NCBI RefSeq assembly: GCF_003386285.1
Contig: NZ_QPNC01000009.1
Location: 1 to 64,000, forward strand
DNA: 64,000 nucleotides
Direction of reading: 5' to 3'
Source of the DNA: Nocardiopsis sp. FIRDI 009
Lineage (GTDB): Bacteria > Actinomycetota > Actinomycetes > Streptosporangiales > Streptosporangiaceae
In this document: piece after piece, positions 35,715-45,442 of the stretch
Layout of the letters: each line of letters begins with the position of its first letter
Position numbering within the stretch: position 1 is the first letter of the stretch
Position numbers and translations under genes: made by a program
Notes under the pieces: generated by a model
Told to the model about the DNA's origin: nothing
Database searches by the model: none
What the model saw: the letters and a program-made list of their open reading frames with translations, nothing else

Positions 35715-38700
35715 TCAGCCGACCGCCTCCTCGACCAGCAGCCCGTCGATCGCGCTGTCCGTCCCCGCCGCGTGGCCCCGGGCGAACTCCTGGTCCGCCT
35801 CGGCCGTGCCGATGAGACGGTGGACCGCCCGGGTGAGGCGGTCGACGTCGAACCGGTCGCCGGGCTGGAGCGGCACCCCGACCTCCTCACGCGTGCGCGC
35901 CGCGGCGCCCAGGAGCCGTGCGGCGAGCGCACCGTCCTCCTCGGCCAGCGCCACCCCCGCGAACCCCTCCAGGGAGAAGGCCACCGCCCGGGGGTCGTCG
36001 CTCTGCAGGGCGAACTCCAACCCCTCGGTGTGCCGTTCCCGGGCCACGCGCGCGTCCCCGCGCATCTCGGCGCAGAACCCCAGTTCGGTCAGGACGAAGG
36101 CCAGCCCGGGGCGGTATCCGTCCTCCCGGTGGGAGGCCAGGACCGCGGACAGGTGCCGCTCCGCCTCCTCCGGCCGGCCACGGCGGCGCTCGCTCAGCGC
36201 CAGTCCCGCGTGCGCGAACCGGGCCCGGTCCGTCAGGGCCTGTTCCCGGGCCACGGCGATGGCCCGACGGTTGGCCTCGTCCGAGGCGTCCAGGTCGCCT
36301 TCGAGCAGGTGGACGCGCGCGATCCGGGTGTGCTCCTCCACCACCGAGGGCCACAACCCGATCCGCTCCGCCTGCTCCAGCGCGTGGCGGTGGAGTCGCG
36401 CCGCCTCCGGATAGTCGCCCTCGATCCCGGCCAGCACCCCGAGCAGGTTGCCCGCGCGCACCAGCCCCCAGGACTCACCGAGCTCCCCGAACAGCGACAG
36501 GCTCGCCCGCGCGTCCCGGTGGGCCGAGGCCAGATCGCTGCGCCGCAGCGCCCGCCATCCGCGCATGTGCAGGACGAAGGCCCGCCACCAGTGGTCCGAG
36601 CGGGACTCGAACACCGCCAGTGCCTCCTCCAGCACCGTGTCGGGCAGGTCCAGGCGCGACGCCTCCGTCTCGGCCGTGCGCGTCATGAAGACCAGCACCG
36701 CGCGGGCACGGGCGAGCGCGGCGGGGTCGGGCATCCGCGTCGCCAGGTCCAGCGCGGCCCGTGCCGTCTCCAGGGCCGCGGGGGAGTGGACGTCGGCGAA
36801 GGACAGGGCGGCGTGCCAGAGCAGGGCCACGGCGCGTTCCTCGTCGGTGCCGCCGCCCGGAGTCGCCAGGGCCAGGGACAGCAACCGGTGGCCCTCCCGG
36901 TAACGCCCGCGCAGGTACCAGTACCACCCGAGGGAGCCGGTGATACGCAGCGCCGGGCCCGCCTCACCCTGCTCGGCGGCCCACTCCACGGAGGCGCGCA
37001 GGTTGGCCGTCTCCTGGTCCAGCCATTCCAGACATCCCCCCTGGTCGCCACCGGAGCCGAAGAGCCGGGGCTCGAACTCCGCGGCCGCCCCGGCCAGGTG
37101 GGTCGCCAGCGCCCGCAGGGCGGAGGTCTCCTCTCCCGCCTCGACCAGCCGCTCCCGGGCGAAGGCCCGGATGGTCTCCAGGAGCCGGTACCGCGTACCC
37201 CGCCGACCCTGTTCGGCCACGATCAGCGACCGGTCCACGAGCGAGGCGAGGACCCCGACGACGGCCGGACGTGCGACGGCGGGGGTGCCCTCCTGGGGGA
37301 GTCCGGCGATCGCCTCCGCCCTGACCAGGTCGAACGGTCCGGCGTGGACCGACAGGCGGCGCAGGACGGCGCGTTCGTCGGCGCTGAGCAGCCGCCAGCT
37401 CCAGTCCACCATGGCGTGCAGTGTGCGCTGGCGTTCGTGGCGGCCCGCGCCTGTGCCGCCCAGGATCTGGAAGCGGTCGTCCAGGCGGGCGGCCAGTTCG
37501 TGCACGCCCAGGGAGCGCACCCGCGCGGCGGCCAGCTCCAGGGCCAACGGCAGACCGTCCAGGTGCCAGCAGATCGCGGCGACCGCGGCGGCGTTGTCCT
37601 CCGCCACGGCGAAGCCGGGCAGGGAGGCGGCCACACGCTGGGAGAACAGCTCGACCGCCGCCGACTCGGCCAGAGCCTCACGGGTGGCCGCCCGGGGCAC
37701 GGGCAGCGGTCGAACCTGGTGCAGACGCTCACCGGGAACCCCCAGGGGCTCGCGGCTGGTGGTCAGGACCCGAAGGCGGGGCGCGGAACGCAGGAGCCCC
37801 GCCACCAGCTCGGCGACGGGGCCGAGGAGGTGTTCGCAGTTGTCCAGGACGAGCAGGGTCCCGTCCAGGCACTGGCCGAGCCGGGACACCTTGGAGCGGT
37901 CACCGGGGGAGCACCCCTCGTCGGAGAGGCCGACGGCGGTCGCGATCTCCTCGGCGATGCCGTGGACCGTCGTGGCGCCGGTGTCCCTGCCCCCGAGCTC
38001 GACGAACCACACCCCGGAGGGGGCGAGATCGGGGACGGCGGCCAGCGCGAGCGTGGTCTTGCCGACCCCTCCCGGGCCGACGAGGGTGACCAGACGGAAC
38101 CGCTCCACGTCGCCGCGGATCCGTTCGACGGACTCCTTCCGGCCGATGACCTCGGTCAGCGGCGCGGGCACGTTCCCCGTGGGTCGGCGCGGGGCAGCCG
38201 CGACCGCGTCGGCGGCCGCCGCCCGTTCGGTCGGTGCGGGAGGAGCGGTCGCGCGCCCCGCGGTCAACGCGGTGCCGGGACGGGCGAGCGCCGGGGCCTG
38301 GGCGAGGATGTCCTGGTGCAGCCGGACCAGTTCCGGACCGGGGTCCACTCCCACCTCGTCGGCCAGCAGCCCGCGCATCCGCCGGTAGCTCTCCAGCGCC
38401 TCGGACTGGCGGCCCGCCCGGTACAGGGCGAGCATGTGGGCGGCGCGCAGCCGCTCCCGCAGCGGTTCACGTTCCACGAGTTCGTCGAGTTCGGGGATGA
38501 GGGCGGCGTCCTCGCCCAGGTCGAGCCGGGCGCGGAGACGGTCCTCCACCGCCGACAGCCGCATCTCCTCCCACCGGGTGACGGCGGGCCGGGTGAACGG
38601 GGCGTCCGCGTGGTCGGCCAGGGCCGGGCCGCGCCACAGCGCGAGGGCCCGGCCCAGGACGTCCGCCGTCTCGGCGGGACCGGCCCCACGCGCCCGCGCC

Positions 38701-39026
38701 ACCAGTTCCTCGAACCGGCCCGCGTCCACCCGCTCGGCGTCGACCCGGAGCCGGTACCCGGACGGACCGGACTCCACCCTGGACCGGTACCCCGGCTCAG
38801 CGCCCTCCAGGGCGCGCCGCAGCCGGGACACGGTGGTCTGGAGGGCGGCGGCCGGGTCGGGCGGCGCGTCCTGCCACAGGTCCGCGCCCAGCCGGTCGGC
38901 GGAGACCCAGGCTCCCCGGTGGACGAGCAGGTGGGCCAGAAGGGAGCGCACCTTGGCTCCGGGGACGTTGACGGGTTCGTCCTCGTCGGTCCATACCGCC
39001 AGCTGCCCCAACACGCCGAATCGCAT
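35715..39026 (-). CDS. AfsR/SARP-type regulator with NB-ARC ATPase and TPR domains
   Basis: A 1103-residue STAND regulator. An OmpR-like DNA-binding domain (about 15-95) and a bacterial transcriptional activation domain (about 96-245) form the SARP part. An NB-ARC-type ATPase follows, with Walker A GPGGVGKT at 317-324 and LLVLDNCEHL as Walker B. A C-terminal helical TPR region covers about 600-1090. Large SARPs often control secondary metabolism or stress genes, but no biosynthetic cluster is visible here. It is divergent from the old yellow enzyme gene, whose promoter region holds the palindrome 39072-39089. Confidence 0.92.
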   Translation of the reverse strand: MRFGVLGQLAVWTDEDEPVNVPGAKVRSLLAHLLVHRGAWVSADRLGADLWQDAPPDPAAALQTTVSRLRRALEGAEPGYRSRVESGPSGYRLRVDAERVDAGRFEELVARARGAGPAETADVLGRALALWRGPALADHADAPFTRPAVTRWEEMRLSAVEDRLRARLDLGEDAALIPELDELVEREPLRERLRAAHMLALYRAGRQSEALESYRRMRGLLADEVGVDPGPELVRLHQDILAQAPALARPGTALTAGRATAPPAPTERAAAADAVAAAPRRPTGNVPAPLTEVIGRKESVERIRGDVERFRLVTLVGPGGVGKTTLALAAVPDLAPSGVWFVELGGRDTGATTVHGIAEEIATAVGLSDEGCSPGDRSKVSRLGQCLDGTLLVLDNCEHLLGPVAELVAGLLRSAPRLRVLTTSREPLGVPGERLHQVRPLPVPRAATREALAESAAVELFSQRVAASLPGFAVAEDNAAAVAAICWHLDGLPLALELAAARVRSLGVHELAARLDDRFQILGGTGAGRHERQRTLHAMVDWSWRLLSADERAVLRRLSVHAGPFDLVRAEAIAGLPQEGTPAVARPAVVGVLASLVDRSLIVAEQGRRGTRYRLLETIRAFARERLVEAGEETSALRALATHLAGAAAEFEPRLFGSGGDQGGCLEWLDQETANLRASVEWAAEQGEAGPALRITGSLGWYWYLRGRYREGHRLLSLALATPGGGTDEERAVALLWHAALSFADVHSPAALETARAALDLATRMPDPAALARARAVLVFMTRTAETEASRLDLPDTVLEEALAVFESRSDHWWRAFVLHMRGWRALRRSDLASAHRDARASLSLFGELGESWGLVRAGNLLGVLAGIEGDYPEAARLHRHALEQAERIGLWPSVVEEHTRIARVHLLEGDLDASDEANRRAIAVAREQALTDRARFAHAGLALSERRRGRPEEAERHLSAVLASHREDGYRPGLAFVLTELGFCAEMRGDARVARERHTEGLEFALQSDDPRAVAFSLEGFAGVALAEEDGALAARLLGAAARTREEVGVPLQPGDRFDVDRLTRAVHRLIGTAEADQEFARGHAAGTDSAIDGLLVEEAVG

Positions 39027-39071
39027 GTGCAGCAGCCTATCCGGACGAAGCGGTCATGTCCGGCGCACGTA

Positions 39072-39089
39072 CTGTCCGCGGACGGACAG
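39072..39089. promoter_or_regulatory. Operator-like palindrome between the SARP and OYE genes
   Basis: CTGTCCG-CGGA-CGGACAG, a perfect 7-bp inverted repeat in the 147-bp divergent region. Confidence 0.5.
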
Positions 39090-39173
39090 CCGACGGCAAG
39101 GGGACGGCGAGCACCCCCTCCTACGGTGGTTCTCGTCCACGGGGCAGCGCCCCCAACACCACACGGAGAAGAC

Positions 39174-40238
39174 ATGAGCGACCTGTTCACACCCGTCACC
39201 GTCGGCCGCGACGAGCTTCCCAACCGCCTCTTCATGGCCCCGATGACCCGCGCCCGGGCGGATGGGAACGGCCTGGTCAACGACATGGTGGCCGAGTACT
39301 ACGCCCAGCGCGCCTCCGCCGGCCTGATCATCACCGAGGGCGTCCAGCCGAGCGTGCGCGGCCAGGGCTACATCAACACCCCCGGCCTGCACTCCGCCGA
39401 GCAGGTCGAGGCGTGGAAGAGGGTCACCGACGCCGTGCACGCCAAGGGCGGCCACATCTACGCGCAGATCATGCACGCGGGCCGCATCGGCCACCCCAGC
39501 CTGTACCCCGACGGGGGCCTGCCCGTCGCCCCCTCCGCGATCGCCTCCGGCGAGTCCCTGTTCGACGGCTCCGGCCTGCTCCCCCACCCGGTCCCGCGCG
39601 AGATGACCTCCGCCGACATCGCCGAGGCCCAGGACGACTTCGCCTCCGCCGCCCGCAACGCGATCACCGCCGGGTTCGACGGGGTGGAGCTGCACGGGGC
39701 CAACGGCTACCTCATCCACCAGTTCCTGGCCGACGGCGCCAACCAGCGCACCGACGAGTACGGCGGCAGCGCCGCCAACCGGGCCCGCTTCGCCGCGGAG
39801 GTGGTCGAGGCCGTCGCCGCCACCATCGGCGCCGAGCGCACCGCCCTGCGCGTCTCCCCCGGGAACACCTTCAACGGCATCACCGAGACCGACTCGCTCG
39901 GCCAGCACCTGGCTCTCCTGGAGGCCATCCCGAACCAGTCCGAACTGGCCTACCTGCACGTCGCGGGGATGGGACCGCGTGAGATGGCCGAGCGCCTGCG
40001 CAAGGAGTGGGACGGCGCCTTCGTGTACAACCCCGCGTCGGGCCTGGACACCGCCGCCGCGACAGCGGCGCTGGAGGAGGGGCTGGGCGACGCGGTGGCC
40101 CTGGGCACCGCCTGGCTGGCCAACCCCGACCTGGACGCCCGGATCAGGGCGGGCGCGGCCCTCAACGAGCCCGACTCCGCCACCTCCTACGGCGGCGACC
40201 ACCGCGGCTACACCGACTACCCGACTCTCGGCGCCTGA
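39174..40238 (+). CDS. Old yellow enzyme family alkene reductase
   Basis: A 354-residue FMN-dependent NAD(P)H:flavin oxidoreductase. [19 protein letters not shown] near the N-terminus, [15 protein letters not shown], the [16 protein letters not shown] segment and [17 protein letters not shown] are classic OYE/NemA features. It should reduce activated C=C bonds of electrophiles such as enones or nitro compounds. Start ATG 39174 follows GGAGAAG. It is a single gene closed by the hairpin at 40270-40298. The physiological substrate is unknown. Confidence 0.93.
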   Translation: MSDLFTPVTVGRDELPNRLFMAPMTRARADGNGLVNDMVAEYYAQRASAGLIITEGVQPSVRGQGYINTPGLHSAEQVEAWKRVTDAVHAKGGHIYAQIMHAGRIGHPSLYPDGGLPVAPSAIASGESLFDGSGLLPHPVPREMTSADIAEAQDDFASAARNAITAGFDGVELHGANGYLIHQFLADGANQRTDEYGGSAANRARFAAEVVEAVAATIGAERTALRVSPGNTFNGITETDSLGQHLALLEAIPNQSELAYLHVAGMGPREMAERLRKEWDGAFVYNPASGLDTAAATAALEEGLGDAVALGTAWLANPDLDARIRAGAALNEPDSATSYGGDHRGYTDYPTLGA

Positions 40239-40269
40239 CCGTCTCCCGGGGGCTGACGGGACGAACGAC

Positions 40270-40298
40270 GGCGGCGCCCGGTCCGACCGGGCGCCGCC
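40270..40298. terminator. Bidirectional terminator between OYE and permease genes
   Basis: A perfect 13-bp stem, GGCGGCGCCCGGT with its complement, and a three-base loop CCG, between convergent genes. Confidence 0.85.
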
Positions 40299-40339
40299 GC
40301 GCCGTCGGAGGGGGCGATCACCTCCGAGACCGGCGGGGG

Positions 40340-41851
40340 TCAGACATCACGTCCCTCGGCGGCCTCCGGCTCCTCGCCGCGGTAGGCCGCACCGGCCTGG
40401 TCGGTGTACTTGGCCTCACCGGGACCGGCGCTGCCGATCTCGGCGGTGTCGATCCCGGCCGGTGATCCCGCGACCGCCTTCCGCCCGATCACGTTGAAGC
40501 AGATGTTGAGCAGGACCGCCACCAGGGCGGCGCCGATGATGCCGGAGTGGGCGATCATCTCCACGGACTCGGGCAGGAAGGAGTAGAAGGTCGGGTAGGC
40601 CAGCGGGATGACGGCCACGCCCACCGACGTCGCGACCAGCACCAGGTTGAGGTTGTTGGTGAAGTCGACCTTGCCGAGGGTCTTGACGCCGCTGGCGGCC
40701 ACGCTGCCGAAGAGCACGAGTCCGGCGCCGCCCAGAACCGGGGCGGGCAGTGCGGCCATCACGCCGCCCAGGATCGGGAACAGGCCGAGCGCCAGCAGGA
40801 TGACGCCGCCCGTGGCGACGACGAACCGGCTGCGGATGCCGGTCAGCGCCAGCAGGCCGATGTTCTGGGCGAAGGAGCTGGTGGGCGTCGCGCTGAAGAC
40901 CGGGCCGATGATGGAGCCGCTGACGTCGGCGCGCAGACCGGCGGAGATGCGCTTGGCGTCCACCCTGGAGCCGGTGATCTCGCCGACCGCGATGATGTGC
41001 GAGGCGCCCTCGGTCAGGACCACCAGCATGATGACGCACATGGTCAGGACGGCGGCGAGTTCGAAGCGGGGCGGACCGAAGTAGAAGACCGAGGCGGGGT
41101 TGAAGACGATGTCGGCCTCACCGACCCGGCTGAAGTCGGCCATGCCGAGGGGCACCGCCACGAGCGTGCCCGCGACCAGGCCGAGCAGGACGGACAGGCG
41201 TCCCCAGATGCCCGGCAGGACGCGGGAGCAGACGAGGATGATCGCCAGGGTGATCCCGGCGAGCGCGAGGTTGGCCGGCGGGGCCGCGGGCACCTCGGCG
41301 CCGCCCTCCACGGTTCGGGTCCCGCCGTCCATGATCCAGCGGGCGGCCACCGGCATCAGGCTCACCCCGATGACGGTGATGATCGTCCCGGTGACGATCG
41401 GTGGGAAGAAGCGGATCAACTGCCCGAAGAACGGGGTCATGATCAGGGCGAAGACCCCGGCGGCCATGGAGGCGCCGAAGGCCACGGGCAGGTTCTCACC
41501 GTTCGACCCGGCGGCCAGGGAGGTGATGGCGCTGACCGGGACGAAGGAGCAGGCGACCACGATCGGCATCTGCGCGCCGATCCGCCGGTGCCCGACGGTC
41601 TGGATGAGGGTGGCGATCCCCGCGGCCAGGAGCGCTCCGCTGACGAGGATGCCCATCGCGGCGGGCTCGTTCGCGAGTCCAGCGGCGGCGCCGATGACCA
41701 GGGCCGGTGCCACCGCACCGGCGTACATGGTGAAGATGTGCTGCAACCCGTAGACGATCTGCAACCGGAGCGGCAGCCTCTCGTCCTCGGGGCGGGTGGG
41801 GGAGGAGGCGTTCGTTGTGGCCGAGTCCTTCGCGGACGGACTGTTCGACAT
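40340..41851 (-). CDS. NCS2-family purine (xanthine/urate) permease
   Basis: A 503-residue nucleobase:cation symporter with some 12-14 membrane helices. Family motifs are [15 protein letters not shown] near the N-terminus, the central [14 protein letters not shown], and [20 protein letters not shown]. The last motif (QNxGxxxxTGxxSR) defines the xanthine/urate branch. It lies just downstream of the uricase operon, so import of urate or xanthine is likely. The start ATG 41851 leaves a short hydrophilic N-terminus. The cytoplasmic tail is charged. Confidence 0.93.
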   Translation of the reverse strand: MSNSPSAKDSATTNASSPTRPEDERLPLRLQIVYGLQHIFTMYAGAVAPALVIGAAAGLANEPAAMGILVSGALLAAGIATLIQTVGHRRIGAQMPIVVACSFVPVSAITSLAAGSNGENLPVAFGASMAAGVFALIMTPFFGQLIRFFPPIVTGTIITVIGVSLMPVAARWIMDGGTRTVEGGAEVPAAPPANLALAGITLAIILVCSRVLPGIWGRLSVLLGLVAGTLVAVPLGMADFSRVGEADIVFNPASVFYFGPPRFELAAVLTMCVIMLVVLTEGASHIIAVGEITGSRVDAKRISAGLRADVSGSIIGPVFSATPTSSFAQNIGLLALTGIRSRFVVATGGVILLALGLFPILGGVMAALPAPVLGGAGLVLFGSVAASGVKTLGKVDFTNNLNLVLVATSVGVAVIPLAYPTFYSFLPESVEMIAHSGIIGAALVAVLLNICFNVIGRKAVAGSPAGIDTAEIGSAGPGEAKYTDQAGAAYRGEEPEAAEGRDV

Positions 41852-42048
41852 GGCCAGTTTCCAGCCTTTGCGATTGGTGGCCACCGGCGGGGGGTGGCCG
41901 GTCTCTCGGGCCCGTGGGCCCGGTGGTGTCCACCGGTACGGCGGTCCGTGTCCGGGCACGCCGAAGAGCGGTGTGTCAGCCGCGTGTGTGCGTGGCTAGC
42001 GAGGCGGCGGCGCCTCGGGCTGTGCTTCCCGCGGGTGCGGGGCGGGGA

Positions 42049-42081
42049 CCGGGGCCCGGCCGGCTACGAAACGGGCCCCGG
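42049..42081 (-). terminator. Terminator after uricase
   Basis: CCGGGGCCCG, 13 bases, CGGGCCCCGG: a 10-bp stem 13 bases past the uricase stop, separating it from the permease gene. The rest of the 41852-42093 gap holds further short GC repeats and the permease promoter region. Confidence 0.65.
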
Positions 42082-42093
42082 GGCTCGGGCTCC

Positions 42094-43020
42094 TTACACG
42101 AAGCCGGGGACGGCCCTCCAGGCGTCACCGGCGTCGGGAGCGTCGTCGCGCTCGACCGTGGCCTCGATCTTGCCGTAGGGGCGGTCGGCGGCGAAGAAGA
42201 CCTCGTTGGGGTTGTCCAGGCCGAACGGCGACAGGTCCACCAGGAAGTGGTGGTTGTTCGGCATGGAGAACCTGATCTCGGCGACCTCGGGGTGCGCCTC
42301 CAGGACGGCCTTGCCCATCTCGTACAGGGTCTGCTGGAGGGCGAGGCTGTGCGTCTCGGCGAACGCCTCCAGGCAGATGGCGCGGATGGAGGAGTAGAGC
42401 TTGTCGAACTCCAGGTCGGTGCCGACGTAGCGCCAGCGGGCGGTGACGTCCGTGGCCAGGATCCGGTCGTCGGTCTCCTTGAGGGTGGTGTACTTCGTCT
42501 TCGGGTAGCCGTGGAACTCGGACCCGGTGGACTTGAGGACGGTCAGGCCCTCGAAGCCGGATACCACCCACTCCTTGTCGCCGTCCTTGTTGACCACGGT
42601 GGTGCGGGTCTCGGCGCCGCTGCGGGCGAAGGCGTGGTCGTGCGGGCCGTTCGAGGTGGCGATGCGGTCCCAGGAGTACTCCTGGACCTCCTGACGGGCG
42701 CCGTGCACGTACTCGTGCTCGTCGACGAAGTGACGCGCCAGCTTCAGCGCGAACTCCTCGATGGCGCCGACGCCGCCCCACTCCCTGGCCTTGGCGTAGA
42801 CCGTGTTCTTCTGGGTGTCGGTCGGCAGGCACTTGCTGTTGTCGCCGACGGTGTGGACGGTCTCCAGGTCGCCGCGCAGCTGCGAGGTGACGTTGACGTC
42901 CTTGATCCGGTGGACCGCGGTGTCGCGGTTGACGTGGACGAGGCGGACCTCGGCCTTGCCGTACTGGTTGTCTCCGAGTCGGATACCCATCAGGGCGTAC
43001 TCCATCTCATGTGTGTACAT
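42094..43020 (-). CDS. Urate oxidase (uricase)
   Basis: A 308-residue cofactor-free oxidase that converts urate to 5-hydroxyisourate. Signature parts are YGKAEVRLVHV, the active-site Thr in LPTDTQKNTVYA, FALKLARHFVDEHEYVHGA, and NNHHFLVDLSPFGLDNPNE. The start is uncertain: ATG 43020 gives an extra MYTHEMEYAL, while the ATGs at 43005 and 42990 begin closer to the family start (GIRLGDNQYGKAEVR); only the last has a spaced GGAG. The order uraD-uraH-uricase is a catabolic operon. Confidence 0.95.
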   Translation of the reverse strand: MYTHEMEYALMGIRLGDNQYGKAEVRLVHVNRDTAVHRIKDVNVTSQLRGDLETVHTVGDNSKCLPTDTQKNTVYAKAREWGGVGAIEEFALKLARHFVDEHEYVHGARQEVQEYSWDRIATSNGPHDHAFARSGAETRTTVVNKDGDKEWVVSGFEGLTVLKSTGSEFHGYPKTKYTTLKETDDRILATDVTARWRYVGTDLEFDKLYSSIRAICLEAFAETHSLALQQTLYEMGKAVLEAHPEVAEIRFSMPNNHHFLVDLSPFGLDNPNEVFFAADRPYGKIEATVERDDAPDAGDAWRAVPGFV

Positions 43021-43186
43021 GAAGTCGTCGTTTCGCGCCGGGCGTCGCGCCCGCGCCGTGCGCACGAGGGAGGACCGCTGTGGACATGCGGAAGGACCTA
43101 TCACGCACTCGAAGAGGGTCGGTGTCGTCGCTACGGGATGTGGGGCGTGTCGTGCTCCCTTCGCCGCGGATCCGGCCGGGGCCGGG

Positions 43187-43531
43187 TTAGGAACCCCGGT
43201 AGGTCGAGTAGGCGAACGGGCTCAGCAGGAGCGGCACGTGGTAGTGCGCGTCCTCGTCCGCGAGGTCGAACACGATGGTGACCTCGGGGTAGAAGCCCTT
43301 CTGTCCGGTGGCCGCGAAGTAGGCCGCGGTGTCGAAGACGACGCGGTAGTACCCGGCGGGCAGCTGCTCGGGCCCCAGGTCGGGCACGCGCCCGTCGTCG
43401 TTGGTGCGGCCCTCGGCGACCGTCTTCCAGGCGGTGCGCTCCGCGTCGGCGGCGGCCTCCAGACGGACCGGGACGTCGCGGGCGGGGCGGCCCAGCGACG
43501 CGTCGAGGATGTGCGTGGTCACGTGGCTCAT
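43187..43531 (-). CDS. uraH: 5-hydroxyisourate hydrolase
   Basis: A 114-residue transthyretin-like enzyme converting 5-hydroxyisourate to OHCU. It begins with HVTTHILDASLGRPA (catalytic His) and ends in the family tetrapeptide YRGS. Length is standard. Its ATG overlaps the uraD stop (ATGA). A 166-bp gap separates it from uricase, long enough for a second promoter, though none is clear. Confidence 0.96.
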   Translation of the reverse strand: MSHVTTHILDASLGRPARDVPVRLEAAADAERTAWKTVAEGRTNDDGRVPDLGPEQLPAGYYRVVFDTAAYFAATGQKGFYPEVTIVFDLADEDAHYHVPLLLSPFAYSTYRGS

Positions 43532-44082
43532 GCTGCGTCCAGGAGTTTCTCGAGTCGGAGTCCGGCGATCTTGCGGAGTTCCTCCGCGACCACCCGCAGT
43601 TCGGTGGGCGGGTCGTTGTCGAGGCGTCCGACGAGGTCGGCCAGGAGTTCACGGCTGGACCGGCCGCTGGCGCAGACCAGGTAGATCTGGCCGAACCGGG
43701 CCTCGTACTCGCCCTGGGCGAACTCGAAGATCCGCTGCACGCGCAGTGAGGCGTCGTCGGTGTCGGCGGCGAACGCGGACTGCTCGCCACGCGACCACCG
43801 CGCCTCTGTCCCCTTGCCCCGGGCCTTCTCCCCGATGCGCGGGTGGCGGGCCAGCGCGGAGGAGACCTCGTCGCCGGTGATCTCCCGCGCGTGCTTGTCG
43901 GCGAGCTCGGTGAGGGTGCGCCGGTCGGCGTAGGGCGCCTGCCCGGCCACGGCGTCGACCCAGCGGTCGATGTCGAGGCACTGGGCGAGTTCGACGCGCA
44001 GGTCCGCCCGTGACAGGGCGTTCAGGCGCGCCAGACCCGGATCGGCGGCCCCGTCCGGCTCTCGCGCGTTGGTCTCGGGCAT
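43528..44082 (-). CDS. uraD: 2-oxo-4-hydroxy-4-carboxy-5-ureidoimidazoline decarboxylase
   Basis: A 184-residue OHCU decarboxylase that yields S-allantoin. The motif ALARHPRIGEKA carries the catalytic His, and QSAFAADTDD, FGQIYLVCASGRS and LRKIAGLRLEKLL are typical. It is first in the uraD-uraH-uricase operon, transcribed from the promoter at 44222-44251. Confidence 0.95.
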   Translation of the reverse strand: MPETNAREPDGAADPGLARLNALSRADLRVELAQCLDIDRWVDAVAGQAPYADRRTLTELADKHAREITGDEVSSALARHPRIGEKARGKGTEARWSRGEQSAFAADTDDASLRVQRIFEFAQGEYEARFGQIYLVCASGRSSRELLADLVGRLDNDPPTELRVVAEELRKIAGLRLEKLLDAA

Positions 44083-44200
44083 CTGTTCTCTCCCCGTGTC
44101 CGGTGGGTGCGGTCACTCCCGTGAGGGGTCCCTACCCGCTCACGTCACTCGGATGTTCCTCCAGAGCCACCGGCAGTTTTTCGTAGTGCAGAGGGATGTT

Positions 44201-44251
44201 TCCGTATGACGGATGGAGGGACTCTAACTCCAGACCGTGTGATCTTGTCAA
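44201..44251 (-). promoter_or_regulatory. uraD promoter and operator
   Basis: On the minus strand a consensus TTGACA (44246-44251) and TTAGAG (44222-44227) are 18 bp apart. TCCGT-ATG-ACGGA at 44201-44213 lies where transcription would start and resembles the palindrome before hyi. Confidence 0.55.
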
Positions 44252-44286
44252 CACTGGCAAGGGGGGATTGTCGAAAAAGTCCGAGT

Positions 44287-44304
44287 TTCGTGCGCTCGCA
44301 CGAA
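44287..44304. promoter_or_regulatory. Perfect palindrome of unknown role in the uraD/hyi region
   Basis: TTCGTGCG-CT-CGCACGAA, midway between the two divergent operons. It may bind a second regulator or form a leader hairpin. Confidence 0.4.
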
Positions 44305-44462
44305 GTTCGGGCGATCTTCCCGGTGGGGTGCGCGGGGCGGGGGGTGGAAGGGGGTCATGTGGCGCCCTTCGGCCGGGTTCTCGGTGGTTCGGTCCGCACC
44401 CGGTGGTTGACAAGGTCACGTCGGAGCCGCACACTCGGACTATTCCTTCAAGTGAAAACTAC

Positions 44463-44479
44463 TTTCCGCAATACGGAAA
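44463..44479. promoter_or_regulatory. Palindromic operator before hyi
   Basis: TTTCCG-CAATA-CGGAAA, a perfect 6-bp inverted repeat ending 11 bases before the hyi ribosome binding site GGAGG. It is the best of four related sites in this catabolic region; IclR-family operators have this size and A/T-ended form. Confidence 0.6.
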
Positions 44480-44500
44480 ATAAGGTGACGGAGGCCAGGC

Positions 44501-45301
44501 ATGAGCCACGCGTTGGGCTACACGGTGAACTGCTCGCTGCTGTTCACCGAGCTCCCGATCAACGAACGCCCCAGGGCCGCGCGCGACGCGGGCTTCCACG
44601 CGGTGGAGTTCTGGTGGCCGTTCGAGAGCGCGACGCCCGCGCAGGACGAGATCGACGCCTTCGTCTCCGCGATCGACGACGCCGGCGTGCGGCTGAGCGG
44701 GCTCAACTTCTTCGCCGGCGCCCTGCCCGGTCCGGACCGCGGAGTCCTGTCCCAGCCCTCCCGCAGCGCCGAGTTCAGGGCCAACATCGAGGTCGTCGCC
44801 CGCATCGCCGAGCGCACCGGCACCACCGGCTTCAACGCCCTCTACGGGCTGCGCCAGCAGGGGGTCGACCCGGCCGAGCAGGACCGCCTGGCCCTGGAGA
44901 ACACGGTCGCGGCCGCGACCGCCGTGGCCAAGGTCGGCGGAACCGTCCTCGTCGAGCCGATCAGCGGCTCCGAGGACTACCCGCTCAAGACGGCCGCCGA
45001 CGCCCTCGCCTTCATCGCCAGGGTGAAGGAGGCCGGGGCCGACAACGTCGCGCTCCTGGCCGACTTCTTCCACCTGGCGGTCAACGGCGACGACGTGGCC
45101 GCGGTCGTGCGCGACCACGCCGCCGAGTTCGGCCACATCCAGATCGCCGACGCGCCCGGCCGCGGCGAGCCCGGCACCGGGTCGCTGCCCCTCGACCAAC
45201 TCCTCACCGACGCCGAGGCCCGCGGCTACCGCGGCCTGGTCGGCCTGGAGTACAAGCCGACCGTGCCCTCCGCGGAGAGCTTCGGCTGGCTGAAGCGCTG
45301 A
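44501..45301 (+). CDS. hyi: Hydroxypyruvate isomerase
   Basis: A 266-residue xylose-isomerase-like TIM-barrel enzyme that interconverts hydroxypyruvate and tartronate semialdehyde. It opens with GYTVNCSLLFTELPINERP and has metal-binding Glu/Asp/His in VLVEPISGS, LLADFFHLAVNG, GHIQIADAPGRGEPGTG and GLEYKPT. Start ATG 44501 follows GGAGG. It is first in the hyi-glxR-gcl gene set that recycles glyoxylate to glycerate. Confidence 0.94.
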   Translation: MSHALGYTVNCSLLFTELPINERPRAARDAGFHAVEFWWPFESATPAQDEIDAFVSAIDDAGVRLSGLNFFAGALPGPDRGVLSQPSRSAEFRANIEVVARIAERTGTTGFNALYGLRQQGVDPAEQDRLALENTVAAATAVAKVGGTVLVEPISGSEDYPLKTAADALAFIARVKEAGADNVALLADFFHLAVNGDDVAAVVRDHAAEFGHIQIADAPGRGEPGTGSLPLDQLLTDAEARGYRGLVGLEYKPTVPSAESFGWLKR

Positions 45302-45442
45302 CCAGCGCGTCCCAGACGGGCGGTCGCCAGCCCACGGTGACCGCCGGCGGGCCGTCCGCCCCGTACGCCCTCGGGGCGGGCGGCCGCACACCCAGGACGC
45401 CTCCGACACACCCGCCAACCACAGACCACGAAAGGGGCGGAC

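Larger units (their letters stand above)
44083..44500. other. 418-bp divergent regulatory region between uraD and hyi
   Basis: No gene is supported here. It is less GC-rich in parts than its surroundings and holds, from left to right, the uraD operator and promoter (44201-44251), an unrelated palindrome (44287-44304), and the hyi operator (44463-44479). TTGACA also occurs at 44407-44412, without a convincing -10. Confidence 0.7.

Noticed and set aside
35583..39173. Long plus-strand frame fused upstream of the old yellow enzyme gene
   Set aside because: It mirrors the SARP regulator on the minus strand; the enzyme has its own ATG at 39174 with a ribosome binding site.
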